Shown: one piece after another, positions 54,059 to 62,468 of the stretch
How positions within the stretch are numbered: the stretch's first letter is position 1
How the letters are laid out: the number at the start of each line of letters is the position of its first letter
DNA from: Bacteroidetes bacterium 46-16
GTDB lineage: Bacteria > Bacteroidota > Bacteroidia > Chitinophagales > Chitinophagaceae
Assembly (NCBI GenBank): GCA_001897835.1
Contig: MKUN01000006.1
Span: 10,118 to 74,117 of the forward strand
Direction of reading: 5' to 3'
DNA: 64,000 nucleotides
The notes under the pieces: model-generated
Databases searched by the model: none
Seen by the model: only the letters and a program-made list of their open reading frames with translations
What the model was told of the DNA's origin: nothing
Program-made: the position numbers and the translations under genes

Positions 54059-57000
54059 TTACTTATAATTCTCGTTATAGAAATTAAGGTAAGGCCCGTC
54101 TGTTTTATCGGCAAGCAGCTTCAGGTAGTTCGTTGCCGATATGATGAGCACCTTGTATTCGCCGGGCTTATATTCCCTGAATATCTGTGCTTTGGCCTTC
54201 AAGGCATTCATATAGCTTTTGGCTGCCGCAGCATTATCAAATTTCTTAATAGCTACAACGCCAAGGCCTACATTAAGCATGTCGATATTAGTGGCCAGGT
54301 GCTCTTTGCTGTACTGGAAGGTATTGAAATCACCTATAGCTGCCTTTACGCCCATCGACCTGGCCTCGTAACCCGGAAATACGAAAACACAGTAATGCTC
54401 ATCCTGTGGCTTGTAAGTATATTTATCCGGGGGCGAAAGTTTTACGGCATTTTTCATATCCACATCCTTATTGGCTGCTGCCGGCTTATCTTTCGCATTA
54501 CCGGTAGCTGCACTATCTGCAGGCATAGCCGGTATTTTCGCCTCTGTTTCTTTCATGGTGTCTGTAGGCAGTATGTGCTTTACTTCCTTCGGCTTCACCC
54601 TGTCTATATAGCGCAGCACCGCCTCGGCCCACTCACGGAGCGAATCGTTCACATTGGTCTTCAGAAAGTCATTCAGCAGGGTATCTGCGGTATTATATTC
54701 ACCGGTGCCTGCCAATGCCGAGCCCTCTACGATAGTAAGGCGGCCATTGTATTTGGGGTCGGGATATTTCTTCCTGGCCACCCTTACCCGCTGCAATACC
54801 TCGGTGTACTGGCGCTTCATCAGCAGATCATAAGTAGCATCATAGTACTCCTGTAAAGACTGCAATTTGTCGCCATCCATACCGGCACCATCTTCCGAGG
54901 AAGGCCGTACCAGTTCTGCATACTGCGAGTTCGGGTACTGTTTCAGCAGCTGTGCACTATAACCGCTTGCCGCATCAAACTTGTTTTGGCGTATAGCTAC
55001 CAGGTAGCGCAGGTAAAGGTCATGCGCTTTGTGCTCATGCTGGGGGTAACGGTAGTCAAGGGTGTCCAGTGCTTTTATGGCAAGGGGATAATCCTCCAGC
55101 TGTATCACATATGCATTGGCCAGGTCAATATAGGCACGTTGTACCAACCTCCTGGCCTTATCCTTTTGCGCATCAGTATTCGGTATCAGCGCCAGCAGGC
55201 TTTCCTCGGTAGGTATTCCGTTTTCATCTACCTCCAGGGCTGCAGCGTCATTATCCTCAGAGCCGGGCTGTTGTGCATTCACATTGCTGTTGCTCACAAA
55301 TCCTATGGCCGATATCCTTCTCCAGTTGTCGGTAAGCGGGCGGTTACCCCATTTTCTTTTAAAATCGTTATAGCCCTGCTGTACCAGCGCGGGATTTGAG
55401 AAATACCAGGCAACCACTGGTTCTGCATTCCCCACTTGCTCCGCAGCCACCACACCGGCATTCTCTGCACGATATATACTGTCGGCCCTGCGGTCTTCCA
55501 GCATCCTGATATACCTGCGCACCGCACTGCGCTGTTCTCTTTCGTCGAGGGCTGCCAGTGCCAGCAGGCTATCCTGCACATGTATGGTCATTACAGGGCC
55601 TGCCACATCGCCCAGTACCGGGCTGCGGCGCAGGGCCAGGTCCACTTCCTTATCATCCTGCACATACTTCGAGTAGGCCCCTGCACTGTCATAGGCTGCT
55701 TTAGCCGCTATGTAATCTTCTTTATTATAGTATATGCTTCCCAGGTGGGCATAAGATATGGCCTTCTGTTTTTTAGTGGCTTTAGGTGACTTGATACCCT
55801 TGTCGAGGTAGGTTATCGCCTCATCGGCATTACCCGTTTTTAGCGAGAACATACCCAGCAGGTAATATACCTGGTCGTAATAAGGTGCATATTTCCCATC
55901 TTTCAGCAAATGCTTCATGGACGATACTACCTCTCCCTGTTGTTTGCCATCTCCAATCGACATGATACAATCGGCCATGTGCTTACGGGTGTAAAAATCC
56001 ATTTCTATTTTCGGATGCAGGTCCAGCACTTGCTGATAGCTGGCTATAGCAGCTGAATCTTCATGACGCGACTGGTATATCTGCCCGGCCAGGAAAGCAC
56101 AACGCTGGCGGAGCATATTACTCAGTTCAGCATCCTGCGATGCCACGGTCAGTTGACCGCTTGCTGCTTTATAATTGCCTTCTTTCAGCTTTATATTGGC
56201 TTTCTCAAGTGCCAGCCTGCCCTTAAGCGATTCGGGGAAATTAGGGTCTGCCTCTACAAGGTCCAGCACCGATTCAGCATTACCTGTTTCATTGATCTGT
56301 GTAAAGGTGCGTGCCAGCCACAATATAGCCTCGTTATGCACGCTCTGGTGCTTCAGGAAGTCCAGCATCGATTTCTTGTCTTCTTCCAGTATCGATGGCC
56401 CTTCGCCTTTGTTGCTTTTATGCTCTTTTTCTTTTTTCTTGTTTTGCTCGTAAATACTTACCGTATAGCGGAAAGCAATAATTGCATTCTGGTAATCGCC
56501 CTTGTAATAATAGGCTTCGCCGAGCAGCATATACAGGTCATCACCCCATTTGGTGCGGGGATCGTGTATCTGTATACCCACCGATACCTTGTGGATAATA
56601 CTGTCCATATCGGGCGCTATGGCCGATGAGTCCCGGTCGGGGTTGAAGGGGAAAAGGGCGATCAACGAATCATAATTCTCTTTGTTGATCCGCTGCATGT
56701 TCAGCAGCGCCTCGTCCATCTTTTTATTGGCATTAAAGTAATAATTGTAGCGGGTAAAGGTGTTCTGTATCTGCCTTCTTGGTACCCCCCACCGCTTTTT
56801 AAGCATGCTCTCATTGCTCCATGCCTTATGTTTCTTCTCTATCTTCAGTTTTAGTGCCAGGTCCAGCTTTTGCTGTTTTTCCTTTTCTTTTACCTTCCGG
56901 GCTTTTTCTTTCTTTTCCTTTACTTTGGCAAGGCTGTCGGTACGGGCCTGCCGTATCGCTTTCATACTATCCAGCGCTTTTTTGCGCACCGCGGTTATAC

Positions 57001-57616
57001 TGTCCGTATATTGTTTTCTTGCATCCCTTATGCTGTCGCTTATTGCTTTACGCGCGGCTATCATACTATCGCTATAGGCTTTGCGCACGGCACGTATGCT
57101 ATCCAGCCTCGTCTGCCGCAATACGGCCACACTGTCCTTATAGCGTTTACTTTCCCGGTATTTCCTCTTTGCAGCGAGTTTTTCAGCCCGCGCCTTCTGC
57201 ACCGCTTTTATACTATCTGTTCGCTCCTTACGCTCAGCCCTTACACTGTCGATCACATGCTGGCGGGCAGTTTTTATAGAATCCAGGCGGCTTTGGCGCA
57301 CCTCCTTTATACTATCCAGGCGGTGTTGCCGGAACTTTGCTACGCTATCTTTATAATGCTTGCTGTTACGGTACTTCCTGATAGCGGCCAGGCTGTCGGT
57401 CACCTTTTTGCGGGCCGCGGTCATGCTGTCTATCCGGTGCTGGCGCGCTGCTCTTATACTGTCCTGCGTATGCTTTTGCGCAGCATGGAGGGCCTCAAGG
57501 GCAGCTTTTCGGGCGCGGGCAGCACTATCTGCATTCGCCTTCTGTGCCCATACAGGCTGTGTAGCGAAAATAGATAAAAAAGAAAATATTAATACTAAAA
57601 CTAATTTATTGCGCAA
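54059..57616 (-). CDS. TPR protein, PorW/SprE-like T9SS component, with an N-terminal 11-residue repeat array
   Basis: A periplasmic protein of 1185 residues. The start codon is TTG (MRNKLVLVLIFSFLSIFATQPVWAQ, signal peptide, no lipobox); no ATG is available. Residues 45-240 form an array with Asp-Ser every 11 residues. From ~285 the sequence matches the PorW/SprE pattern: FTRYNYYFNANKKMDEAL, then NKENYDSLIALFPF, then DPRTKWGDDLYMLLGEAYYYKGDYQNAIIAF, then TPR repeats to ~640 and another block near 850-1060. The C-terminal ~100 residues (YCVFVFPGYEARSMGVKAAIGDFN) form a small alpha/beta domain. PorW/SprE is needed for T9SS secretion in Porphyromonas and Flavobacterium. Assignment is by motif; the array is unusual. 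Confidence 0.8.
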   Translation of the reverse strand: MRNKLVLVLIFSFLSIFATQPVWAQKANADSAARARKAALEALHAAQKHTQDSIRAARQHRIDSMTAARKKVTDSLAAIRKYRNSKHYKDSVAKFRQHRLDSIKEVRQSRLDSIKTARQHVIDSVRAERKERTDSIKAVQKARAEKLAAKRKYRESKRYKDSVAVLRQTRLDSIRAVRKAYSDSMIAARKAISDSIRDARKQYTDSITAVRKKALDSMKAIRQARTDSLAKVKEKKEKARKVKEKEKQQKLDLALKLKIEKKHKAWSNESMLKKRWGVPRRQIQNTFTRYNYYFNANKKMDEALLNMQRINKENYDSLIALFPFNPDRDSSAIAPDMDSIIHKVSVGIQIHDPRTKWGDDLYMLLGEAYYYKGDYQNAIIAFRYTVSIYEQNKKKEKEHKSNKGEGPSILEEDKKSMLDFLKHQSVHNEAILWLARTFTQINETGNAESVLDLVEADPNFPESLKGRLALEKANIKLKEGNYKAASGQLTVASQDAELSNMLRQRCAFLAGQIYQSRHEDSAAIASYQQVLDLHPKIEMDFYTRKHMADCIMSIGDGKQQGEVVSSMKHLLKDGKYAPYYDQVYYLLGMFSLKTGNADEAITYLDKGIKSPKATKKQKAISYAHLGSIYYNKEDYIAAKAAYDSAGAYSKYVQDDKEVDLALRRSPVLGDVAGPVMTIHVQDSLLALAALDEREQRSAVRRYIRMLEDRRADSIYRAENAGVVAAEQVGNAEPVVAWYFSNPALVQQGYNDFKRKWGNRPLTDNWRRISAIGFVSNSNVNAQQPGSEDNDAAALEVDENGIPTEESLLALIPNTDAQKDKARRLVQRAYIDLANAYVIQLEDYPLAIKALDTLDYRYPQHEHKAHDLYLRYLVAIRQNKFDAASGYSAQLLKQYPNSQYAELVRPSSEDGAGMDGDKLQSLQEYYDATYDLLMKRQYTEVLQRVRVARKKYPDPKYNGRLTIVEGSALAGTGEYNTADTLLNDFLKTNVNDSLREWAEAVLRYIDRVKPKEVKHILPTDTMKETEAKIPAMPADSAATGNAKDKPAAANKDVDMKNAVKLSPPDKYTYKPQDEHYCVFVFPGYEARSMGVKAAIGDFNTFQYSKEHLATNIDMLNVGLGVVAIKKFDNAAAAKSYMNALKAKAQIFREYKPGEYKVLIISATNYLKLLADKTDGPYLNFYNENYK
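56936..57463 (-). repeat. 11-residue (33-base) Asp-Ser repeat array in the PorW-like gene
   Basis: Asp of a Asp-Ser-(I/M/L/V) motif falls at residues 52, 63, 74; 90, 101, 112, 123, 134; and 161, 172, 183, 194, 205, 216, 227. Within each of the three runs the spacing is exactly 11. The units are of the kind RLDSIKTARQH. A 23-residue stretch starting KYRNSKHYKDSVA recurs as KYRESKRYKDSVA at ~151, showing a block duplication. Such a hendecad period favours a long straight coiled coil. Confidence 0.85.
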
Positions 57617-57727
57617 GCTAAATTACCCTTTATTACATTAACTAAATAACGCGAAAAATATTATAATTGCATAGCTTTCCCGGAAAAATTCTCAACACCT
57701 GCAATTGCTTCAAAAATAGGCAAAAAT

Positions 57728-57745
57728 GCATAACTTAAGCTATGC
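57728..57745. promoter_or_regulatory. 18-base near-palindrome between porW-like and the M23-like gene
   Basis: GCATAACTTAAGCTATGC is symmetric at 16 of 18 positions. It lies in the divergent promoter region, just upstream of a possible TATTTTTG -7 box for the minus-strand gene (57718-57711). A dimeric regulator site is possible. Confidence 0.4.
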
Positions 57746-57851
57746 CTCATCACAGGCTTTGCTTAATTTACCGGATAATTAAACCATATTGTTCACAATT
57801 ATAAAAAACGTGCAGCATATTCGCATCATAAATGCGTTATAATACAGGAAC

Positions 57852-58337
57852 ATGAGCAAGCTGGCTTTCATACGTTCGGGCATTTTAAAGAAGCTGAATA
57901 TTAATTACAGGGTAGTATTTATCGATGATGAGTCTTTGCAGGAAGTAGCCAGCTTTAAACTAACGATGCGCAAGCTGTACATTTTGCTTAGTACGCTCTT
58001 TGTGGTCATTGTAACGCTTACCGTATGTGTGCTGCTGCTTACGCCGCTTAAGTACTATGTGCCCGGCTATGGCAGCGACAAGACGCATATGCAGGTGATC
58101 AGGCTGAAGCGCAACATGGATTCATTATCCGATCTTGTAGCTGCCCAGCAGCTATATGAAGATAATATAAAGAATATCGTACGCGGCACTTATAATGGCC
58201 AACCCGACACTACGAAACTCGACCTCAACCAGGTGCGTAAAGAAGAGATGAGCATCTTTCCGCAAACGGATGAGATAAAAAAGAAAGCGATAGAAGAAGT
58301 AAGGCAGGAAAACAAGGCTAAGAAGAATGCGAAATAA
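57852..58337 (+). CDS. Membrane protein resembling the N-terminus of Bacteroidota M23 peptidases, catalytic domain absent
   Basis: A protein of 161 residues. The sequence INYRVVFIDDESLQEVASFKLTMRKLYIL, the membrane helix (about 44-66) and LLTPLKYYVPGYGSDKTHMQVIRLKRNMDSL are the typical N-terminal anchor of Bacteroidota M23 endopeptidases (family pattern FKLS...TPL+.YIPGY). After that comes a coiled segment (NMDSLSDLVAAQQLYEDNIKNIV) and a charged end, with no HxxxD or HxH motif: the LytM domain is missing. The next gene starts 9 bases later, so it is complete as it stands. It may have a scaffold role in cell-wall assembly. Confidence 0.75.
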   Translation: MSKLAFIRSGILKKLNINYRVVFIDDESLQEVASFKLTMRKLYILLSTLFVVIVTLTVCVLLLTPLKYYVPGYGSDKTHMQVIRLKRNMDSLSDLVAAQQLYEDNIKNIVRGTYNGQPDTTKLDLNQVRKEEMSIFPQTDEIKKKAIEEVRQENKAKKNAK

Positions 58338-58346
58338 GGCACGGTA

Positions 58347-58556
58347 ATGAGTGAAGATAAAAACGGGAACATCATGCGTTATGCAGGGCTTGCAAGTACC
58401 TGGCTGGTGTCGTTGCTGGTTGCTGTATGGCTGGGCTATAAGTTGGATGAATGGCTGAAATGGAAATTCCCGCTCTTCATTATTTTATTGCCCGTAGTGA
58501 TGCTTATCGCACTGCTCTGGCAGATCATAAAAGAATTTGGTAACCCGAAAAAATGA
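58347..58556 (+). CDS. AtpZ/AtpI-family protein
   Basis: A two-helix membrane protein of 69 residues (MRYAGLASTWLVSLLVAVWLGYKLDEWL ... FIILLPVVMLIALLWQII). AtpZ/AtpI proteins precede the F1Fo ATP synthase genes and help assemble the c-ring or transport Mg2+. It starts 9 bases after the M23-like gene and overlaps the next gene by four bases (ATGA). The atpB gene that usually follows is not in the window. Confidence 0.85.
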   Translation: MSEDKNGNIMRYAGLASTWLVSLLVAVWLGYKLDEWLKWKFPLFIILLPVVMLIALLWQIIKEFGNPKK

Positions 58557-58933
58557 AAAAAGTATTTATACCGGTAGTCATCATCATTTTTGCCATTCTG
58601 GGTATCGGCAGCTATATGCTGCACAATACCGAGCCTGCTTATGATTTTACGGTACTGCTCACCGGCAATGTGATCATGGCCGCTTTATCGCTGCTTACAT
58701 ACTTCATCGTTACCGGGCAGTTGCGAAAAAACCCCGCGGCCTTTGTGCGCGGCGTATCAGCCTCTACCTTCATCAAGCTGCTGGTGTGCATGGGGGGTAT
58801 ACTTACTTACGTACTCGTGAAGCAGGGCAAAGGCATCCATAAGCCTTCGCTCTTTATGCTATTGGGTATCTATGCGGTTTATACGATAACAGAGACCTGG
58901 CTGCTTTCCAGGTATGTACGGAACACTAAGTAA
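58553..58933 (+). CDS. ATP synthase subunit I-like membrane protein
   Basis: A protein of 126 residues with four membrane helices (about 4-22, 33-55, 70-92, 98-118). In Bacteroidota a small four-span protein of this type lies between AtpZ and atpB, so this is probably the subunit-I-like protein; the family call rests on topology and position. Its start overlaps the AtpZ stop (ATGA), and the SprT-like gene begins one base after its stop. No F1Fo subunit gene follows. Confidence 0.65.
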   Translation: MKKVFIPVVIIIFAILGIGSYMLHNTEPAYDFTVLLTGNVIMAALSLLTYFIVTGQLRKNPAAFVRGVSASTFIKLLVCMGGILTYVLVKQGKGIHKPSLFMLLGIYAVYTITETWLLSRYVRNTK

Positions 58934-58934
58934 T

Positions 58935-59597
58935 ATGAAAAAGGAAACATCATTCAGCTACCTGGAGCTTTTCCTGCCGCCCGATACCTTCCCTATGGTG
59001 GCGCCCTATTTCCGCGATCATACCGTGTACCTCACCCTTACACACGAGCGTAAAACTGTGTTGGGTGATTACCGCCACCCTACTATCGATCAGCCCTATC
59101 ACCGCATCAGTGTCAATGCCAATCTCAACCCATACAGTTTCCTGATCACCCTTATACACGAGCTGGCCCACCTGCTCACCTTTGTGCACTTCAAGCACGA
59201 TCATAGCCCCCACGGTAAAGAGTGGAAAACACAGTTCCGCCACATGTTGCTGCCATTTATGGGCAAGCGCATCTTTCCGCCCGAGGTGGAGAAGGCTTTA
59301 TATAACTACCTGCACAACCCCGCTGCCAGTACCTGTACCGACCCCGGCCTGTATAAAGCATTATACCTTTACGACCAGCGCAAGCCCGGCTTCCGCCTGG
59401 TGGATGAGATACAACTCGGCCAGCGTTTTATGACCGAGGATGGCCGTGTGTTCGAGAAACTGGAGCAACTGCGCACCCGCTGCCGTTGCAAGGATGTAAA
59501 GAACGGCAGGCACTATTTCTTTCCCGGTATAGCCGAAGTAAAGATGATTCGTGCCAATCATGTAATGGCCTGTAGCAATAAGAAGGTGACGAGATAA
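58935..59597 (+). CDS. SprT-like zinc-metalloprotease-fold protein
   Basis: A protein of 220 residues with the SprT/Spartan motif: TLIHELAHLLTFVHFKHDHSPHGKEWK (HExxH with a third histidine). The start is the ATG at 58935 (MKKETSFSYLELFLPPD), just after the previous stop; the longer frame overlaps that gene. The C-terminal part has CRCKDVKNGRHYFFPG, as in the zinc-ribbon end of other SprT-like proteins. Spartan cleaves DNA-protein crosslinks in eukaryotes; the bacterial role is unclear. It is the last gene of a four-gene operon. Confidence 0.87.
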   Translation: MKKETSFSYLELFLPPDTFPMVAPYFRDHTVYLTLTHERKTVLGDYRHPTIDQPYHRISVNANLNPYSFLITLIHELAHLLTFVHFKHDHSPHGKEWKTQFRHMLLPFMGKRIFPPEVEKALYNYLHNPAASTCTDPGLYKALYLYDQRKPGFRLVDEIQLGQRFMTEDGRVFEKLEQLRTRCRCKDVKNGRHYFFPGIAEVKMIRANHVMACSNKKVTR

Positions 59598-59899
59598 GCC
59601 CTACGATATTCACAGCCCTGGGAGGCACAAGCACGCTCGTAAAAACAAAAAAGCACAAGAGCATTCCTGTCATGCTGAACCCTGTCGAACCATGACTGTA
59701 TATGGTCAATGATAAAATTTCAGTTCTATCACAACTTATCCCCATTTTAGCTAAGCCCTGCTTTTGCTTCGTAACTTTGACAGTGTTAAAACCCTTTGGG
59801 TCTGGCAATAAATTTCTTTGATATTTATAAACTCTTTTTATGTATCTCTACCTAATTTGCGTTACACCTCCGCTCCTTTCCACCTCGCCTCTTAGGAAA

Positions 59900-60018
59900 C
59901 AGGTAATAACCGGAAATAACTATTCCCCATATACATCGCACCCATCAAGCATTTCATCCCCCTCCACATCCTGGCGGAGGAAATAATAAAGACCCGGCAA
60001 AACAGGAAATAATGAAAA
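59900..60018 (-). repeat. Dispersed intergenic repeat, copy B
   Basis: On the minus strand this holds TTTTCATTATTTCCTGTT (60018-60001) and then, after 68 bases, a 33-base block (59932-59900) with GGAATAGTTATTTCC and TTATTACCTG, matching copy A at 23181-23213 in 29 of 33 positions. Both copies sit in the longest gene-free stretches of the window. Confidence 0.6.
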
Positions 60019-60189
60019 TATATAATTTCTCATGTAGAAGAAAAGAAGAAGCTACAAGAAGTTACCGGAAGCAATATTCACATCAGGCAGCGCATCATAA
60101 GCAACTGAAAATGAACAACAAAAGCAAAATGATCTTCAAAAACTGCTTCCGGAATTACATTTTCTCAAAAACCGGAGACCCTACCTATC

Positions 60190-60216
60190 AACCTGTCAAC
60201 TTATGAACCTGTCAAC
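60190..60216. repeat. Short direct repeat AACCTGTCAAC
   Basis: AACCTGTCAAC occurs at 60190-60200 and 60206-60216, with a partial third copy (AACCTGCCAA) following. The unit is about 16 bases including the spacer. Confidence 0.5.
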
Positions 60217-60287
60217 CTGCCAAAAAATACCCCAAATTTCCCCCATCTCGATTTTGCCTAATATACCCTAACACTCGCTGTAATTTG

Positions 60288-60295
60288 TACATTTG
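60288..60295 (+). promoter_or_regulatory. Candidate -7 box of the M13 peptidase gene
   Basis: TACATTTG is an exact TAnnTTTG match 21 bases before the start codon. No TTG lies at the usual distance. Confidence 0.4.
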
Positions 60296-60316
60296 TTGCT
60301 TTAAAAATAAAAAAGG

Positions 60317-62362
60317 ATGAATATCAAACACACACTTCTTGCAGGCGCGGCCGTTGTGGCCATGGCCTCATGCCAGCAATCGGGTGGCTCAGGCGAGGGC
60401 AATGCCGTTAAACTGCTCAACCCGGCTAATATGGACACAACCATAAACCCGGGCGACGATTTCTTTAATTACGCCAATGGCGCATGGCTTAAAAATAATC
60501 CCATCCCCGACGACAAAACACGCTGGGGCAGTTTCGACGAACTGGGCGAGAACAATTACAAGGCTCTCCGCAGCCTGCTCGAAGATGCTGCAAATAACAA
60601 AAGTGCTGCTGCCGGCAGCAACGACCAGAAAGTGGGCGACTTTTACCGTAGCGGTATGGATAGTGCTGCTATCGATAAGGCAGGCATTAGCCCTCTTAAC
60701 GGTATCATGACCCGTATTGACAACATTAAGGATGCCAACAATGTACTGAGCGAGATAGCTATGGAGCATGCAGAAGGTATAGGCCCGCTCTTCGGCTTCT
60801 ATGTATCGCCCGATGATAAAAATGTTACGAAAGAGATATGCCAGTTCGCACAAGGCGGCCTGGGCATGCCCGACCGCGATTACTATTTTGAGAAAGACGA
60901 ACGCACTGCCAAAATACGTGATGCATATAAAGACTACCAGGTAAAACTGCTCACCATAATGGGCGAAGACAGCACTACAGCCAAAAAAGATGCTGCTGAC
61001 ATCTACAAGCTGGAAGAAGCACTGGCAGGAGCATCTATGACCAGGGTTGAAATGCGCGATCCCTATAAGCTATACAACAAGTACAACATAGAAGGCATCA
61101 ACAAAGTGACCCCGAATATAGAATGGAACGGCCTCATGCAGGACCTGAGGGTAAGCGGCCAGGACAGCATCATAGTAGGTATGCCTAAGTTCTTTGCCGA
61201 AGTAAGCAAACAACTGAAAGCTACACCTGTGGACGTTTGGAAGAAATACCTGAAGTTCCACCTGGTAAATAGCATGTCGCCCTTCCTGAGCAGCAATATC
61301 GACGAAGCACACTTTGCATTCTACGGTACCGCCGTTCGTGGCCAGAAAGCTCAGCGCCCCCGCTGGAAGCGAGTATTGAGCGTAATAGATGGCTCCATAG
61401 GCGAACTGCTGGGCCAGATGTACGTAGACAAATACTTCAAGCCAGAAGCAAAGAAACGTATGCTGGAACTGGTGAACAACCTGCAGGAAACATATGCCGC
61501 ACGCATCAAACGTCTCGATTGGATGAGCGAGGGCACCAAGCAGAAAGCACTGGCCAAGCTCAATGCATTTACCAAGAAGATAGGCTATCCTGACAAATGG
61601 AAAGACTACAGCAAGGTAACCATAGCTGGTAACGACTATGTAAAAAATGTCATTGCATCATCACAGTTCGAGTACAATTACAACATAGCAAAACTGGGTA
61701 AGCCTGTGGACAAAACAGAATGGGGCATGACACCGCCTACAGTTAATGCCTACTACAACCCTGCATTCAACGAGATCGTTTTCCCGGCAGGCATCTTGCA
61801 GTACCCCTTCTTCGATATGAGCGCCGACGACGCGGTTAACTACGGTGGTATAGGTGCTGTGATAGGCCACGAGATGACCCACGGCTTCGACGACCAGGGC
61901 CGCCTTTATGATGCAGATGGCAACCTCAACAATTGGTGGACATCAGACGACTCGGCCCACTTCATGCAGAAAGCCAACATGGTAGTTGATCAGTTCGACA
62001 AAATGATCGTAATAGATACCATGCATGCAAACGGCAGCCTCACAGAAGGCGAAAACCTCGCCGACCTCGGTGGTCTTAACATCGCTTACGAAGCATTCAA
62101 GAAGACAAAACAAGGCCAGGGCGAAGATAAGATAGACGGCTTCACCCCCGACCAGCGTTTCTTCCTGAGCTGGGCCCAGGTATGGCGTGCCAATACCCGC
62201 CCCGAAGAGATGGCCATGCGTCTTAAGACCGATCCGCACTCGCCTGTGCAACTGCGTTGTAACATGCCTATAAGCAATATGGAAGCATGGTATAAAGCAT
62301 TCAACATACCCAACACTGCCAAAATGTTCCGCCCTGAAAATGAAAGGGCAAGGGTTTGGTAG
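60317..62362 (+). CDS. M13-family zinc endopeptidase lipoprotein (PepO-like)
   Basis: A neprilysin-type peptidase of 681 residues. The signal ends in a lipobox (VAMASC), so it is a lipoprotein, probably in the outer membrane. The zinc site is HEMTH at 518-522 in VIGHEMTHGFDDQGR; the third ligand is Glu579 in ENLADLGG; NAYYNP and NEIVFPAGILQ are substrate-binding motifs of the family. The C-terminus MFRPENERARVW replaces the usual C.VW end. M13 enzymes cleave oligopeptides. Single gene with a strong terminator. Confidence 0.95.
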   Translation: MNIKHTLLAGAAVVAMASCQQSGGSGEGNAVKLLNPANMDTTINPGDDFFNYANGAWLKNNPIPDDKTRWGSFDELGENNYKALRSLLEDAANNKSAAAGSNDQKVGDFYRSGMDSAAIDKAGISPLNGIMTRIDNIKDANNVLSEIAMEHAEGIGPLFGFYVSPDDKNVTKEICQFAQGGLGMPDRDYYFEKDERTAKIRDAYKDYQVKLLTIMGEDSTTAKKDAADIYKLEEALAGASMTRVEMRDPYKLYNKYNIEGINKVTPNIEWNGLMQDLRVSGQDSIIVGMPKFFAEVSKQLKATPVDVWKKYLKFHLVNSMSPFLSSNIDEAHFAFYGTAVRGQKAQRPRWKRVLSVIDGSIGELLGQMYVDKYFKPEAKKRMLELVNNLQETYAARIKRLDWMSEGTKQKALAKLNAFTKKIGYPDKWKDYSKVTIAGNDYVKNVIASSQFEYNYNIAKLGKPVDKTEWGMTPPTVNAYYNPAFNEIVFPAGILQYPFFDMSADDAVNYGGIGAVIGHEMTHGFDDQGRLYDADGNLNNWWTSDDSAHFMQKANMVVDQFDKMIVIDTMHANGSLTEGENLADLGGLNIAYEAFKKTKQGQGEDKIDGFTPDQRFFLSWAQVWRANTRPEEMAMRLKTDPHSPVQLRCNMPISNMEAWYKAFNIPNTAKMFRPENERARVW

Positions 62363-62379
62363 CAGAACCGATATAACAT

Positions 62380-62418
62380 AAGAAAGCGCCCTGCATACTC
62401 TATGCGGGGCGCTTTCTT
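62380..62418. terminator. Bidirectional terminator between the M13 and MarC genes
   Basis: AAGAAAGCGCCCTGCATA pairs with TATGCGGGGCGCTTTCTT over 18 positions (one G-U), three-base loop, between convergent genes. Confidence 0.9.
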
Positions 62419-62468
62419 AAATATTACCACTGGGGTAATGGCCTATATTATTCACTGAAGCAAGACGG

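Larger units (their letters stand above)
59598..60316. other. Long gene-free region between sprT-like and the M13 peptidase
   Basis: About 720 bases without a believable gene. Contents in order: a stretch with TGTCATGCTGAACC and CCTGTCGAACC at 59669-59690, a wording often seen in dispersed intergenic repeats; copy B of the repeat shared with 23.1 kb (59900-60018, minus strand); purine-rich sequence; a short direct repeat AACCTGTCAAC at 60190 and 60206; and a -7-like box TACATTTG at 60288-60295 for the peptidase. A 64-codon open frame at 60012 is not convincing. Confidence 0.55.

Noticed and set aside
60012-60206. A 64-codon plus-strand open frame in the gap before the M13 peptidase
   Set aside because: Low-complexity, basic composition from purine-rich DNA; overlaps the repeat copy and the AACCTGTCAAC repeat; no motif, signal or promoter.
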